Position numbers and translations under genes: made by a program. 64,000 nt of DNA from Rivularia sp. MS3. GTDB lineage: Bacteria > Cyanobacteriota > Cyanobacteriia > Cyanobacteriales > Nostocaceae. Location: NCBI GenBank assembly GCA_019192545.1, contig JAHCMI010000027.1, forward strand, positions 32,519 through 96,518. Reading direction: 5' to 3'. The notes below the pieces were generated by a model. It had not been told where the DNA came from. It saw nothing but the letters and a program-made list of their open reading frames with translations, and searched no databases. How positions within the stretch are numbered: position 1 is the first letter of the stretch; each line of letters begins with the position of its first letter. Shown piece by piece: positions 1 to 9,327 of this stretch.

Positions 1-2
1 TA

Positions 3-713
3 AAAAACAGTTTTGATATTACCGTATCGGAATCTTTGATTCAGCGCTTAGAGAAAGTTAAAGAAACAGCAACGCAAAACCTAAATAATTTCACCGATAA
101 AGCACAACAAGTTAGCGAAAACTGGCAAGAAACAGCAACTCAAAATACTGAAAATGCTATTGATAATTTTCATAACACCATAGAGCAAACTAAAGGCTCC
201 ATACAAGAAAATTTACCTCATGTCTCAGTACCAAATGTTGTAACATCTTCCGTTATAGATTGGTTTAACCAACATCCAGCATTTTTAAGAATTTTCAATT
301 ATTTAAATTGGGGAGTAAATCATCCAATAATAAGTTTGATTATTCTTATATTTAGTTTAGCAATTTTATGGACTGCAATCAAAGCAACGGCTGGTTTTAT
401 TGAAAAAGCAAGTTTATCGATACTGCAAATACCTTTTAAACTGTTGGCTAGTTTAATAAAATCTCTTTGGAAGTGGCTAGTAAAACTTAGTAATTTGGCA
501 AGAGATAAATTTAAACAGACGGAAGTTGTCCGCTACAATTCTGAACTACATTTGAATAATAATACCGCTTATCAAATAATATCATCTAATCAGCAGCAAA
601 GATTAAAAGATATTTCTGCAAGATTAGAAGAAATTCAGTTGGAACAGCAAGAACTTTTAAAAGAAGCAGCAGAAATTATTCATGCCGAAAAAATTAAAAG
701 TTCGGTTAATTAA
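3..713 (+). CDS. Membrane protein of unknown function, 5' end outside window
   Basis: The frame is open from the first codon of the window to TAA at 711-713, so the true start is probably upstream; a TTG at 36 is only an internal candidate. About 90 residues of Gln/Asn/Thr-rich amphipathic helix are followed by one clear transmembrane segment (about residues 97-115 counted from the TTG, rich in Ile/Leu). A basic stretch with Trp and Lys comes next, then a C-terminal coiled coil (LKDISARLEEIQLEQQELLK). I do not recognise the family. The layout suggests a membrane-anchored coiled-coil protein. It lies upstream of the NfeD/flotillin operon but 540 bp away, so co-transcription is not shown. Confidence 0.65.
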   Translation, partial: KNSFDITVSESLIQRLEKVKETATQNLNNFTDKAQQVSENWQETATQNTENAIDNFHNTIEQTKGSIQENLPHVSVPNVVTSSVIDWFNQHPAFLRIFNYLNWGVNHPIISLIILIFSLAILWTAIKATAGFIEKASLSILQIPFKLLASLIKSLWKWLVKLSNLARDKFKQTEVVRYNSELHLNNNTAYQIISSNQQQRLKDISARLEEIQLEQQELLKEAAEIIHAEKIKSSVN

Positions 714-1254
714 ATTTTGCGATTGCCGCTAAGTTAATACGAACGATATCAAATCCGTTTGTATCGGAATTATATATTTTTTAACGCAGATAAGCGCAGA
801 GGAAAGCCTATAGGAGCGCAGAGTTTTTTTGTCCATTTTTTATCCTAAACTTATGTAAGCCTAAAAGGATGTTTTGAAAGCTAGAAATGATGCTCAAAAC
901 TTTTGAGATCCCCCTAAATCCACGCCATTTGCTACAACGGGGGAAACCCCCGCAATGCAATGGCTCCCCTTTTCAAGGGGGGAAGGGGGGATCGTGCGAG
1001 AATTTTGATAAAAAGTTGAATTGCAACCCTAACGTTACTCGAATCATAAACTTTTGGAAGCAATTTCGTTTTTTTTCCGAAATCTTCAGATATAAAATTG
1101 TAGCGTTCAGATATTAGCGGTTATGCATAGTTTCAGGTAGGTTCAACCGTGACATTACCCAGAAAATGGATGAGACTAACCAGCAAGCAGTTTGAAGATA
1201 ACAGTTAAACTGCAACTATTGACGATAGCCTATCTTTTTGGATAAAAACGAACA
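714..1254. other. Intergenic stretch with repeats, no gene
   Basis: No convincing gene. It holds a short copy of the dispersed 'aacgcagataagcgcagagg' type repeat near 782-830, a hairpin repeat at 923-964, and poly-G/poly-C palindrome remains at 961-990. A 76-codon open frame at 887-1117 runs straight through these repeats and is not believed. Confidence 0.6.
923..964. repeat. Dispersed nested palindrome (GCCA..TGGC family)
   Basis: Outer arms GCCATTTGC and GCAATGGC enclose an inner perfect stem CGGGGG-aaa-CCCCCG. The same architecture (outer GCCACT/AGTGGC, inner GC-rich stem, 'TTGTAGCAAGTGGC' end) recurs at 4541-4581, 55968-56070 and 60024-60070, so this is a mobile or palindromic repeat family of this genome. 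Confidence 0.6.
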
Positions 1255-1593
1255 ATGATAAATTTATTTGTAGTTGCTTTAATTGCGATTGCGATTGGTG
1301 TATGTTGCGGTGCTGTTATCGTTTTGCTGATAGTCATCCAGCGTCGCCGACAAAAGGTAGATAGTATGCGTTCTACTAACAATTTAGTCGGTCTTTATGG
1401 CACGGTGGAAGTTCCTTTTGATAAGTCTTGTAAAGGGAAAATTAGGGTTAATATACCCGGACAAGGTTTGACAGTTGATTTTATAGCTTGTACTGATGAT
1501 GCTAAAAGTTTCCAGCCAGGAGATAAAGCTTTTATCGTGCAAGTAAAGAAGAATCAGTTGTGGGTAATCAGTGAGGAATCAATAAAAAACTAA
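1255..1593 (+). CDS. Short NfeD-like membrane protein (OB-fold)
   Basis: 112 residues: an N-terminal transmembrane helix (about 3-28), a basic RRRQK stop-transfer, then a small beta-rich domain from about residue 45. The glycine pattern LVGLYGTVEVPFD...GKIRVN...VDFIAC...GDKAFIVQV is that of the NfeD C-terminal OB fold. Short NfeD proteins are typically encoded next to flotillins (as in Bacillus YuaF-YuaG), and this gene lies 41 bp before one. Expected role: partner of flotillin in membrane microdomains. The assignment rests on fold pattern and context; the partnership is inferred. Confidence 0.7.
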   Translation: MINLFVVALIAIAIGVCCGAVIVLLIVIQRRRQKVDSMRSTNNLVGLYGTVEVPFDKSCKGKIRVNIPGQGLTVDFIACTDDAKSFQPGDKAFIVQVKKNQLWVISEESIKN

Positions 1594-1634
1594 TAACCAA
1601 CAACTAATAACTCATAATTAATAGCTAATCAAAA

Positions 1635-2984
1635 ATGTTTAAATCATCTTTAAAGCAAGAAGTTAAAAGTTTGCAAATTGCCCAAGTTGAAGTAAATCGT
1701 CCCGTAGAAGTTGAGCAAAGTAATCTGGGTGGACTTTTTGGAACCAGTTTACTAATTGCCACGGGAATATTTAGTACTGTTTTAGTAGCTTGGTTTTTGC
1801 AATCATGTTTGTGTATTTGTAAACCCAACGAAGTACTGGTGATTTCTGGGCGTAAGCGCAAGACGAAGGAAGGGCAAGAAGTCGGATATCGGGTGTTATC
1901 GGGTGGTAGAGCCATTCGGATTCCCATTGTCGAAAAAGTTCGGCGCATGGATGTTACTACTATGCCCGTACCGGTAGAAGTTAAAAATGCTTATTCTAAG
2001 GGAGGCACGCCGTTAAATATTCAAGCGATCGCTAATGTAAAACTTTCCAACGATCCCAATATTATAGGTAATGCGATTGAAAGATTTTTGAGAAGCGATA
2101 GAAAGGAGATTTTACGGGTAGCAAGAGAAACGCTTGAGGGGAATTTACGCGGTGTTGTTGCAACTTTAACTCCAGAGCAAGTTAACGAAGATAGACTGCA
2201 ATTTGCCGAAAGTATTACTTCTGATGTCAGTCGGGATTTAATGAAGTTAGGATTGCAAATCGATACTTTAAAAATTCAAAGTGTTTCCGATGATGTAGAC
2301 TATCTAAGTTCCATTGGCAGGAAGCGGATTGCGATGATTGTTAGAGATGCAGAAATTGCCGAATCCAATGCTTTGAGGGAAGCAGAAAGCATAGAATCGC
2401 AGTGTCAGCAAGAAGCAGAAGTTGCTAAAACCCAAAATCGCATTACTGTTTTAGAGAAAGAAAACGAACTCCGAGAAGTCAAAGCCAAGTTAGAGCAGCA
2501 AGCACGCTCGGAAGAAGAAATTACCACCGCCACAGTCAGGGAAAAACAGGCTTTCTTCGAGCAGAAACTACAACAATTGCGTGCAGAATTTGAACGTCTG
2601 CGTTTAGAAGCAGATCAAGTTTTACCAGCAAAAGCACTACAGCAAGCTAAACAGTTGAAAGCAAAAGGAGAAGCAGCCGCAATTGCAGAAAATGCTAAAG
2701 CGGCAGCCATAGTCAACGAAATGCTCGCTCAAGTTTGGCAAGAGACAGATACTGATGTTTCTGAATTATTCTTGATTCAGCAGTTAGAAACTATCTTGAA
2801 TGAAGCTGTAGAAATTCCCAAGCGACTGTATTTAGACAAAATCAACGTAGTAGATAGCGGTGACGGTAAATCTTTAGCAAGTTTAGTCAAAGTTTACCCA
2901 GAAATTCTTAATCAGTACCTCGAAAGCATTAATACAACTTTAGGAATCGATGTATTAGGAACTCTTTCGGGGAAGAAGGAGTGA
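1635..2984 (+). CDS. Flotillin-like SPFH-domain protein (copy 1)
   Basis: 449 residues. A membrane segment at about 35-57 is followed by CKPNEVLVISG, the usual start of the SPFH/band-7 domain (about 58-245), with the flotillin hallmarks AYSKGGTPLNIQAIANVK and ETLEGNLRGVVATLTPEQVN. A long Ala/Glu coiled coil (about 245-370) and a C-terminal oligomerisation region follow. Flotillins scaffold membrane microdomains and affect membrane fluidity, secretion and signalling. The start has no strong ribosome site; ATG 1635 gives a sensible N-terminus. It follows the NfeD-like gene by 41 bp and precedes a paralogue, so this is a likely operon. The family call is strong; the cellular role here is inferred. 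Confidence 0.9.
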   Translation: MFKSSLKQEVKSLQIAQVEVNRPVEVEQSNLGGLFGTSLLIATGIFSTVLVAWFLQSCLCICKPNEVLVISGRKRKTKEGQEVGYRVLSGGRAIRIPIVEKVRRMDVTTMPVPVEVKNAYSKGGTPLNIQAIANVKLSNDPNIIGNAIERFLRSDRKEILRVARETLEGNLRGVVATLTPEQVNEDRLQFAESITSDVSRDLMKLGLQIDTLKIQSVSDDVDYLSSIGRKRIAMIVRDAEIAESNALREAESIESQCQQEAEVAKTQNRITVLEKENELREVKAKLEQQARSEEEITTATVREKQAFFEQKLQQLRAEFERLRLEADQVLPAKALQQAKQLKAKGEAAAIAENAKAAAIVNEMLAQVWQETDTDVSELFLIQQLETILNEAVEIPKRLYLDKINVVDSGDGKSLASLVKVYPEILNQYLESINTTLGIDVLGTLSGKKE

Positions 2985-2995
2985 GGGAGTGAGGG

Positions 2996-3085
2996 AGAGA
3001 ATAAATAATTATTATCAATTATCAGTTACCAATTACCAATCCCCAATGCCCAATCCCCAATTACCAACTACCAATTTTTAATTAT
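2996..3085. repeat. Short heptanucleotide-type tandem repeats
   Basis: The 117-bp gap between the two flotillin genes is filled with degenerate 7-bp units of the type 'ccaatta/cccaatc/ccaatcc', the STRR sequences common between genes of filamentous cyanobacteria. No gene. Confidence 0.6.
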
Positions 3086-3101
3086 TCATTTGGAGAAAAT
3101 C

Positions 3102-4403
3102 ATGTTACCACTTATCGGTTTATTTTTAGGAATTTTAGGTTTCGGTTCAACTGCTGGTTATTGGATTATTCGCTATTTTTATCATATTTGTCAGCCTAGT
3201 GAAGTACTTATATTTGCTGGCGGTACTCATAAAACTTCTGATGGCAGAGAAGTTGGATATCGTTTGGTAAAAGGTGGAAGCAGTATTCAAACTCCTTTAT
3301 TTGAGCGTACTTTTAGGATGGATTTAGGTAATATAATTATTGACCTTGAAGTGATTAATGCTTATAGTAAAGGCGGTATTCCTTTGAATGTTCAAGGAGT
3401 TGCTAACATAAAAATTGCTGGAGAAGAACCTACTATTCATAATGCTATTGAAAGATTGTTAGGAAAAAGTAGACAGCAAATTGAACAGTTAGCTAAGGAA
3501 ACTCTGGAAGGAAATCTTCGGGGTGTTTTGGCTAGTTTGACTCCGGAAGAAGTTAATGAAGATAAAATTGCTTTTGCCAAACATTTATTAGAAGAAGCAG
3601 AAGACGATTTAGAAAAACTGGGTTTGGTTTTAGATAGTTTACAAATTCAGCAAATTTCTAGCGATACTAAATACCTGAAAGCTATGGGGCGAAAGCAGCG
3701 GGCTGAATTGTTGCGGGATTCTCGGATTGCTGAAGCTGAAGCTAAAGCTAAATCAGAAATTTGTGCTTCTGAAAATGAAAAACTCGTAGCATTGAAGCGT
3801 ACTGAAAAAGATTTACAGGTTGCAAAAGCCGAAGCAGAAAGAAGAGTTAGAGATGCCGTTACCAAAAGAGTCGCAATGGTTGCTGAAGTAGAAGCAGAAG
3901 TCGGCGCTAATGTCGTTAAAACTCAAGCGGAAGTCTCAGTACAAAACGAACGCATCAAACAAGTTGAACAGCAACTTATAGCCGATGTCTTAGCACCAGC
4001 AGAAGCCGAATGTAAAAGAGCGATCGCTAAGGCAAAGGGTAATGCTGCAAGTATTATTGAAGACGGTAAGGCTCAAGCAGATGGTGCGAAAAAGTTAGCT
4101 GAATCCTGGCAAAATGCTGGTAGTAATGCTAAGGAAATCTTCTTATTACAAAAATTTGACGTGCTGCTTAAAGCAATGGCTTCGAGTATTCCTGAGTTAG
4201 AAGTTGAAAAGGTAACTATCATTGATGCTAGTGAAGGCAGCAATGCTAGTAAAATGGCATCTTTCATAGAACAACTCCGTCAAACTACTGGTTTGGATGT
4301 GCCCGAACTCATCGAACGCTTTACAGAAAACCGCTCTATGAAAAGCGCTAAAATTCCCGTTCCCCCTGAATTAAGCAACCTTCCGCAACCAAATCATAAA
4401 TAG
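3102..4403 (+). CDS. Flotillin-like SPFH-domain protein (copy 2)
   Basis: 433 residues from ATG 3102. That start is chosen over an in-frame TTG at 3090 because GGAG at 3092-3095 is a good ribosome site 6 bases before the ATG. An N-terminal membrane helix (about 3-27) leads into CQPSEVLIFAGG and an SPFH domain with the same signatures as its neighbour (NAYSKGGIPLNVQGVANIKI, KETLEGNLRGVLASLTPEEVN). An Ala/Glu/Lys coiled coil and a C-terminal region with LLQKFDVLLKAMASSIPEL follow. The two flotillins are clearly paralogous but divergent, so the duplication is old. They may form a hetero-oligomer with the NfeD-like protein at 1255; this is inferred from gene order. Confidence 0.9.
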   Translation: MLPLIGLFLGILGFGSTAGYWIIRYFYHICQPSEVLIFAGGTHKTSDGREVGYRLVKGGSSIQTPLFERTFRMDLGNIIIDLEVINAYSKGGIPLNVQGVANIKIAGEEPTIHNAIERLLGKSRQQIEQLAKETLEGNLRGVLASLTPEEVNEDKIAFAKHLLEEAEDDLEKLGLVLDSLQIQQISSDTKYLKAMGRKQRAELLRDSRIAEAEAKAKSEICASENEKLVALKRTEKDLQVAKAEAERRVRDAVTKRVAMVAEVEAEVGANVVKTQAEVSVQNERIKQVEQQLIADVLAPAEAECKRAIAKAKGNAASIIEDGKAQADGAKKLAESWQNAGSNAKEIFLLQKFDVLLKAMASSIPELEVEKVTIIDASEGSNASKMASFIEQLRQTTGLDVPELIERFTENRSMKSAKIPVPPELSNLPQPNHK

Positions 4404-4449
4404 TCGCGATCGCCTTTTTCACTGTTAAAATTTTCATTCCCAAATTCAT

Positions 4450-4475
4450 AAACCCGGTTTCGCGAAACCGGGTTT
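4450..4475. terminator. Perfect palindrome, likely terminator of flotillin operon
   Basis: A perfect 26-bp palindrome with arm AAACCCGGTTTCG is followed by GTTTT, 46 bp after the flotillin stop codon. The same core (aaacccgg/ccgggttt) occurs at 50992-51016 and in single-arm form near 54096 and 54431, so it may also be a dispersed repeat that serves as terminator. Confidence 0.6.
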
Positions 4476-4907
4476 GTTTTAACAAAATTGAAAGCAAAGC
4501 CTCCATTAGCTGCAACCTTCCTTTCTCCTTGATAAGGGGAGCCACTGCGTTGCGCGGATTCCCCGCGTTATAGCAAGTGGCGTGTGAGGTTAAGCATACA
4601 TTCGACAATGTTCCCATTTTCATAGCCTCAAAGCTAAAGTTTTTGTTAAAAAAACAGTATTCTTTTTTACACATCCCTAAAATCATTAAATCATTGAAAT
4701 TCAAGTGATTTTAACTTTTTCAAAGAAGAATTATTTGAATCAGCAGATAAACTCTTGGTTGCTCGCATTTACAAGCATCTATTGAGTTAAAAACTAACCT
4801 TACGGATTAATTAGATGATTCTCCGTTGGGTTATTAGCTAGTGGGTTTTCGGTATCGACAGGCTGTAGTTCAATTATCCTTACAGATTTTTAGTAGGTAT
4901 AGTTTTC
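4476..4907. other. Intergenic region with a dispersed nested palindrome
   Basis: No gene seen. 4541-4581 holds a nested palindrome (outer GCCACT...AAGTGGC, inner GCGCGG/CCCCGC, imperfect) preceded by 'ctccttgataagg', the core of another dispersed repeat also found at 15632, 17896, 54180, 54335 and 55883. Beyond 4700 I see nothing recognisable. Confidence 0.5.
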
Positions 4908-5903
4908 ATGAAAAATAAAGTTCTTATATTAGGATTGCTAGCATCTATCAGCTTATCTAGCTGTGCCCAGAAAGATTATTTCTCTTCAACTGATACCGAT
5001 TCTGAAGTTACGAACTCTGTTTCTAACGTCTCTGCAACTACAGAAGAAAGTAAGGGATTGATAGAAAGTTCTTTAGGTGAATATCTCAAGACAAAAAGCC
5101 TCAAGTTAGAAGATACCCCCTATAAAGTACAATATACAGACCTCAATGGAGATAATATTAAGGACGCTATAACAATATTTACAGGCTCGAAGTCTTGTAC
5201 CGATAATGGCTGTAATATGTTGATACATCAAGGTATTGGAGATAATAAGTTCAAACTGGTTTCAGATGTAGCTCCGATAAAATCACCAATCACTATCAGC
5301 GAAAAAACAACCGGTGGTTGGAGAGATGTAATTGCTAACGTCGGCAGCGAAGCAGAGCCTAAAAATGTGGCTCTGAAATTTGATGGTAAAGGTTATCCAG
5401 AAAATGCTTCGAGTCAACCGGTTATTGAAAATAGCGAAATAAAAGGAGACAAATTAGCGTTTAAGACTGAGGCTAATAACTCTAAGGAAGCCGCAGATAA
5501 AGCCGATAAAACTGCGACTGCTGGCTTATCAAGCCAATGCCAAGGTGCAATTGATGCCGGAAAAACCGAAGTTGCAAATATTTCGGGTATAGGTGTCAAT
5601 AAATCTAGCAAAAACGATATCAGCAGCATTTATCAAAACGTACCCAAGGAACGTTCGACACAATATCAGTTTACAGTCGGCGGTAGCGGCGGTAAAAATA
5701 TCATGTATTCGCCGGTATTCATGACAAAAATCAGCAAAAACATCATCAGCAATTGTAATAATATCGGCTCTGTAAAATTTGAAGTAGATCAAACTGATAA
5801 TAGAATCGCTTACGGCTTAGTTAAAGATTCTGTCAAGAAATTCGACTGTACAGCAGCAAGCGCTAATTCTAAACTCAAATGGGGAGAAATTTCCTGTCCG
5901 TAA
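4908..5903 (+). CDS. Secreted lipoprotein of unknown function
   Basis: 331 residues. The N-terminus MKNKVLILGLLASISLSSC is a classic lipoprotein signal with lipobox LSSC, so the mature protein should be membrane-anchored outside the cytoplasmic membrane. Residues about 75-160 include DLNGDNIKDAITIF, an FG-GAP or calcium-loop-like motif usual in periplasmic beta proteins, and a Cys pair (SCTDNGCNML). A Lys/Ala-rich linker near 190-205 separates a C-terminal domain with three more Cys (SQCQGA, SNCNNI, FDCTAA). I do not recognise the family. It looks like a two-domain envelope protein. Both flanks have long gaps, so it is probably monocistronic. Confidence 0.75.
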   Translation: MKNKVLILGLLASISLSSCAQKDYFSSTDTDSEVTNSVSNVSATTEESKGLIESSLGEYLKTKSLKLEDTPYKVQYTDLNGDNIKDAITIFTGSKSCTDNGCNMLIHQGIGDNKFKLVSDVAPIKSPITISEKTTGGWRDVIANVGSEAEPKNVALKFDGKGYPENASSQPVIENSEIKGDKLAFKTEANNSKEAADKADKTATAGLSSQCQGAIDAGKTEVANISGIGVNKSSKNDISSIYQNVPKERSTQYQFTVGGSGGKNIMYSPVFMTKISKNIISNCNNIGSVKFEVDQTDNRIAYGLVKDSVKKFDCTAASANSKLKWGEISCP

Positions 5904-6124
5904 TGGTTGCATGGAAGAAATAACTAAATACAGCCCTGCTGGATAAAATATGAAGTAGTGATTTCACATTGTTTGAGACGTAGCGATACGCCTCGTCTAT
6001 GCAACAGTTTCATATGTTCAGGCGGGAAACGGTGGAGTAACAGTGACTTCTTTGCCTTTACTTTATAGTCACCTTGAAACAGTGTATTACACTTGTAATA
6101 CGCTGTTTTGATGTTAGAGAATTT

Positions 6125-7285
6125 ATGGCAGAAATTACCAAAGAACAAATTGAAAAGACTTGGGGGGTGCATCCAGCCAGAAGAATTATTTTTGCAGAGC
6201 TTTATCAAGGGCTGTTAGCGAATGTACGAGCAAGGAATATAGTTCGCGTAGTTGATGGTAGCTTAGAAATTTTTAATTATACAACTCACGCACAATACAA
6301 TGCTAACTGGAATGTTTTTACGTTAATGGCTAGGGGATTAGTTGTTGATGTGAAAAAGCAAGCTGTAATTGCAACTCCTTTCCCAAAGTTTTTTAATTAT
6401 GGTGAAGCAAAAGCCTGGGGTTCGGAACAAGTTGATGGAGAAATTTGGGTTCATCAAAAATATGATGGTTCTTTAGGCATTGTCTTTTATGATGGCGAAA
6501 AATGGCGGGTTACAACCAGGGGTTCTTTTGATTCTGATGCGGGCATTTGGGGACAACAATGGTTAAATGAAAATATAGATACTAGTTTATTAGAAATTGG
6601 CAATACTTACCTTTTTGAAATTATTTATTTGGGAAATCGAATTGTTGTGCCTTACAATTTTCAAGCAATGGTTTTATTAAGTGCGTATGATTTCTATGGA
6701 TATGAATATACAAGCAAGCAAATTAAAACTTTAGCGGATAAATTAGCGGTAAGAGTTACCGAGTTTGCAAACTATGTATCGTTAGAAAAGTTAGTTAAAG
6801 CGGCTCAAACTCTGGATAGAAATAGTGAAGGATGGGTAATTCGGTTTGCAAACTCACATCGCTTGAAGGTAAAAGGTGCAGAATATTGTCGCCTCCATCG
6901 TTTGGCATCGCAGGTGACACCATTGGCAATATGGGAAATATTAATGCAGGGTGATGATTTAGAAGCAATACGAAAAGAGTTGCCAGAGGAGCATTTACAA
7001 GAATTTGAAAAAATTTGTTCTATTTTTGCAGCTAAATTGGAATTGTTAATTGAAGATATTGTCAGCATGTCTTGCAATAAACAACATCTTTCGGATAAAG
7101 ATATCGGCTTGGCTTTTGATAAAGGTGAATGGGGTGATGGTACCTTAGTTAAGCATCTAGAAAAAAAGTTTTTATTTGCAGTAAGAAAACAAAACTTTTT
7201 AGAGAATGTGCTAATAAGTGGACATCGCTGTCGTAAGATGGCGTTTGGAATCTTTCGCCCTGCTGGAAATGTATTAGATATGTAG
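6125..7285 (+). CDS. RNA ligase, T4 Rnl1-like nucleotidyltransferase
   Basis: 386 residues from ATG 6125, chosen over an upstream TTG at 6074 because AGAGA lies just before it. Nucleotidyltransferase motifs are in order: motif I HQKYDGSLG with adenylated Lys112, motif III-like TYLFEIIYLGNRIVVPY, motif IV SEGWVIRF, motif V LKVKGAEYCRLH. KxDGSL and the RGLVVD lead-in match the T4 RNA ligase 1 group better than DNA ligases or the Rnl2 group. The reaction is ATP-dependent sealing of 3'-OH/5'-PO4 RNA ends, in tRNA or RNA repair. No polynucleotide kinase/phosphatase gene lies nearby, so end-healing would have to come from elsewhere. The motifs are visible; the substrate is unknown. Confidence 0.85.
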   Translation: MAEITKEQIEKTWGVHPARRIIFAELYQGLLANVRARNIVRVVDGSLEIFNYTTHAQYNANWNVFTLMARGLVVDVKKQAVIATPFPKFFNYGEAKAWGSEQVDGEIWVHQKYDGSLGIVFYDGEKWRVTTRGSFDSDAGIWGQQWLNENIDTSLLEIGNTYLFEIIYLGNRIVVPYNFQAMVLLSAYDFYGYEYTSKQIKTLADKLAVRVTEFANYVSLEKLVKAAQTLDRNSEGWVIRFANSHRLKVKGAEYCRLHRLASQVTPLAIWEILMQGDDLEAIRKELPEEHLQEFEKICSIFAAKLELLIEDIVSMSCNKQHLSDKDIGLAFDKGEWGDGTLVKHLEKKFLFAVRKQNFLENVLISGHRCRKMAFGIFRPAGNVLDM

Positions 7286-7611
7286 CTAATTAGGCTCTTA
7301 AAATCCAGATAAACAACAGTTTTTTAATCAAAATTTGTAAATATACTGAAAATGATGATTCTCGCTTTTCCGATGATAAAGGCGAGATTTTAGAATTATG
7401 GTAATTTTATGAAGATTTTGGGAAACCTAAATACTATACCTCTGTATATTGTGCGTATTTACTTTAGTTAATATCAGGTTAATAAATATAAATTTTATTT
7501 ACACCTGTAGCTTCTGACGAAAGTCAGTTTTTAACTAGAGAAAATAACCCATATTTGATAGAGCTAATGAATTGTTTATTTTAGTGTTTCCAAATTGAAG
7601 GCAATTAGTCG
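7286..7611. other. Intergenic region, likely promoter of kinase cluster
   Basis: 326 bp with no open frame of interest. It contains a weak inverted repeat (TCTCGC at 7360-7365 with GCGAGA at 7382-7387, followed by TTTT), which could end the RNA-ligase transcript, then AT-rich DNA before the kinase gene at 7612. Confidence 0.35.
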
Positions 7612-9261
7612 ATGATTCCGATTAATTTTCAGAAGCTATTAACTCAAAAAGATATCGGTTACGCGGTTAAGCATATTTTTGCAACCGTAGAAACACCCTT
7701 ATATCTAATTACTCCCGATGGAAAAATTTTATTTGGTAACTATCAAGAAAACTTAAACGAAAAATATCCGATTGAATTATCCGGTAAAATTTTGGCTTGG
7801 GTAGTAGGCAATGCAAAAGCATTACCTATTTCTCAATTAATTAGCTTTTTAGTTAAACAGGAATTTGAAAAAAAATCATTAGCAAAAGAATTATTAGAAA
7901 GATATGAAGAAATAGACTTATTCGATGAACTATCTACACAAATAACCAATAGTTTAAATATCAAGCAAATTGCTCAATTAGTTTTGGAAAGAATTAGTCA
8001 AATTATTGAATGCAATATTGGAGTATTTTTACTATTAGATTCTGACACAAATCAACTTAAACCTACGGCTAAATTTGGTGATTTTGGCTGTTTTGAATTT
8101 CCTATTTCTTTAGGTAAAGGTATATTAGGCAAAATTATTCAAAGAGGTAAAGGAGAGATTGTTAACAATATTTGTGAGAGTTTAAAATGCTACGATAGTG
8201 ATGAACCAATTGTTTCTTTAATTTGCGTTCCCCTCAAAAATAAAGACAAAATTATTGCAGCAATTGCCATTGGTAGTCAAACGCAAACTAATTATACAAC
8301 CGAAGAATTAAAACTGCTAAATATCTTTGCCACACAAGCAGCGATCGCCATTGAGAAAGCATTATTGTACGAGCAAAGTTTGAATGCTGCACAATGTGCC
8401 CGCGAGCAGGCTGAAGAGCTACAGCAAACTTTAGATAAATTGCAGCAAACTCAAGCTCAATTAATTCATAGTGAAAAGATGTCTAGTTTAGGACAAATGG
8501 TAGCGGGAATTGCTCATGAAATTAATAATCCAATCAACTTTATTAAAGGTAATATTGGCTACGGTTTTAATTACGCTCAAGATTTAATTGAGTTGATAGA
8601 TTTGTATCGGCAAAACTATCCGCAACCAGCATCAGAGATTGCAGAAAAAATAGAAGATATTAATTTTGATTTTCTCAAAGATGATTTTCTTAATTTGCTT
8701 AATTCAATGAAAGTAGGAGTTAATAGAATTAAAGATATAGTTCGTTCTTTGGGAATATTTTCGCATCTTGATAAAACAGAAATCAAAGCTGTGAATATTC
8801 ATGAAGGCATTGATGGAACTTTGATGATTTTACGCCACCGTTTGGATAAAAATGAAGAAAAAGATTCCATTGAGATAGTTAAAGAATACGGAGATATACC
8901 TTTAGTTAGCTGCTATGCCGGACAGTTGAATCAAGTCTTTATGAATATTCTGAGTAATGCAATTGATGCTTTGCAAGAAAAAGGAGATTTGATAATAATT
9001 CGGACGCAAATGGTTAAAGATAATTGGGTTAGTATTTCTATTATAGATAATGGGCCGGGAATCGACGAACAAGTTCAGCAGAAATTATATGACCCATTTT
9101 TTACTACAAAAGAAGCGGGAAAGGGAACGGGTTTAGGTATGGCAATTAGCTATCAAATTGTAGTAGAAAAACATGGTGGAAATCTTACATGTATATCTGA
9201 GTTGGAGAAAGGTACAGAATTTCGGATTCAGATACCTATAGAGCCTAATCTCAGCAAATAA
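7612..9261 (+). CDS. GAF-domain sensor histidine kinase
   Basis: 549 residues, no membrane segment. An N-terminal region (1-80) with PLYLITPDGKILFGN resembles a small PAS-like sensor. A linker helix and a GAF domain (about 105-255) precede a coiled coil (255-290). The dimerisation/phosphoacceptor helix has GIAHEINNP with His302. The ATPase domain shows N box NQVFMNILSNAIDA, G1 DNGPGID and G2 GKGTGLGM. The long insert between H box and ATPase domain (YPQPASEIAEKIED...) is also present in the kinase at 34302-36554. It lies 66 bp before a hybrid kinase and forms a signalling cluster with it and the receiver at 12094. The GAF ligand is unknown. Confidence 0.9.
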   Translation: MIPINFQKLLTQKDIGYAVKHIFATVETPLYLITPDGKILFGNYQENLNEKYPIELSGKILAWVVGNAKALPISQLISFLVKQEFEKKSLAKELLERYEEIDLFDELSTQITNSLNIKQIAQLVLERISQIIECNIGVFLLLDSDTNQLKPTAKFGDFGCFEFPISLGKGILGKIIQRGKGEIVNNICESLKCYDSDEPIVSLICVPLKNKDKIIAAIAIGSQTQTNYTTEELKLLNIFATQAAIAIEKALLYEQSLNAAQCAREQAEELQQTLDKLQQTQAQLIHSEKMSSLGQMVAGIAHEINNPINFIKGNIGYGFNYAQDLIELIDLYRQNYPQPASEIAEKIEDINFDFLKDDFLNLLNSMKVGVNRIKDIVRSLGIFSHLDKTEIKAVNIHEGIDGTLMILRHRLDKNEEKDSIEIVKEYGDIPLVSCYAGQLNQVFMNILSNAIDALQEKGDLIIIRTQMVKDNWVSISIIDNGPGIDEQVQQKLYDPFFTTKEAGKGTGLGMAISYQIVVEKHGGNLTCISELEKGTEFRIQIPIEPNLSK

Positions 9262-9327
9262 GCTATTAATAATACTTTAAAAAATCAAGCGCCTCAATAT
9301 CAAAGTTAACTGTGTTTATAGAGAAAT

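Noticed and set aside
887..1117. 76-codon open frame on the plus strand
   Set aside because: It runs through a nested palindrome and poly-G/C repeat; no domain, no ribosome site.
4348..4704. 118-codon minus-strand frame
   Set aside because: It overlaps the flotillin 3' end, a terminator palindrome and a dispersed repeat; the protein shows no family pattern.
5414..5792. Minus-strand frames inside the lipoprotein gene
   Set aside because: Antisense shadows of a convincing plus-strand gene with a lipobox.
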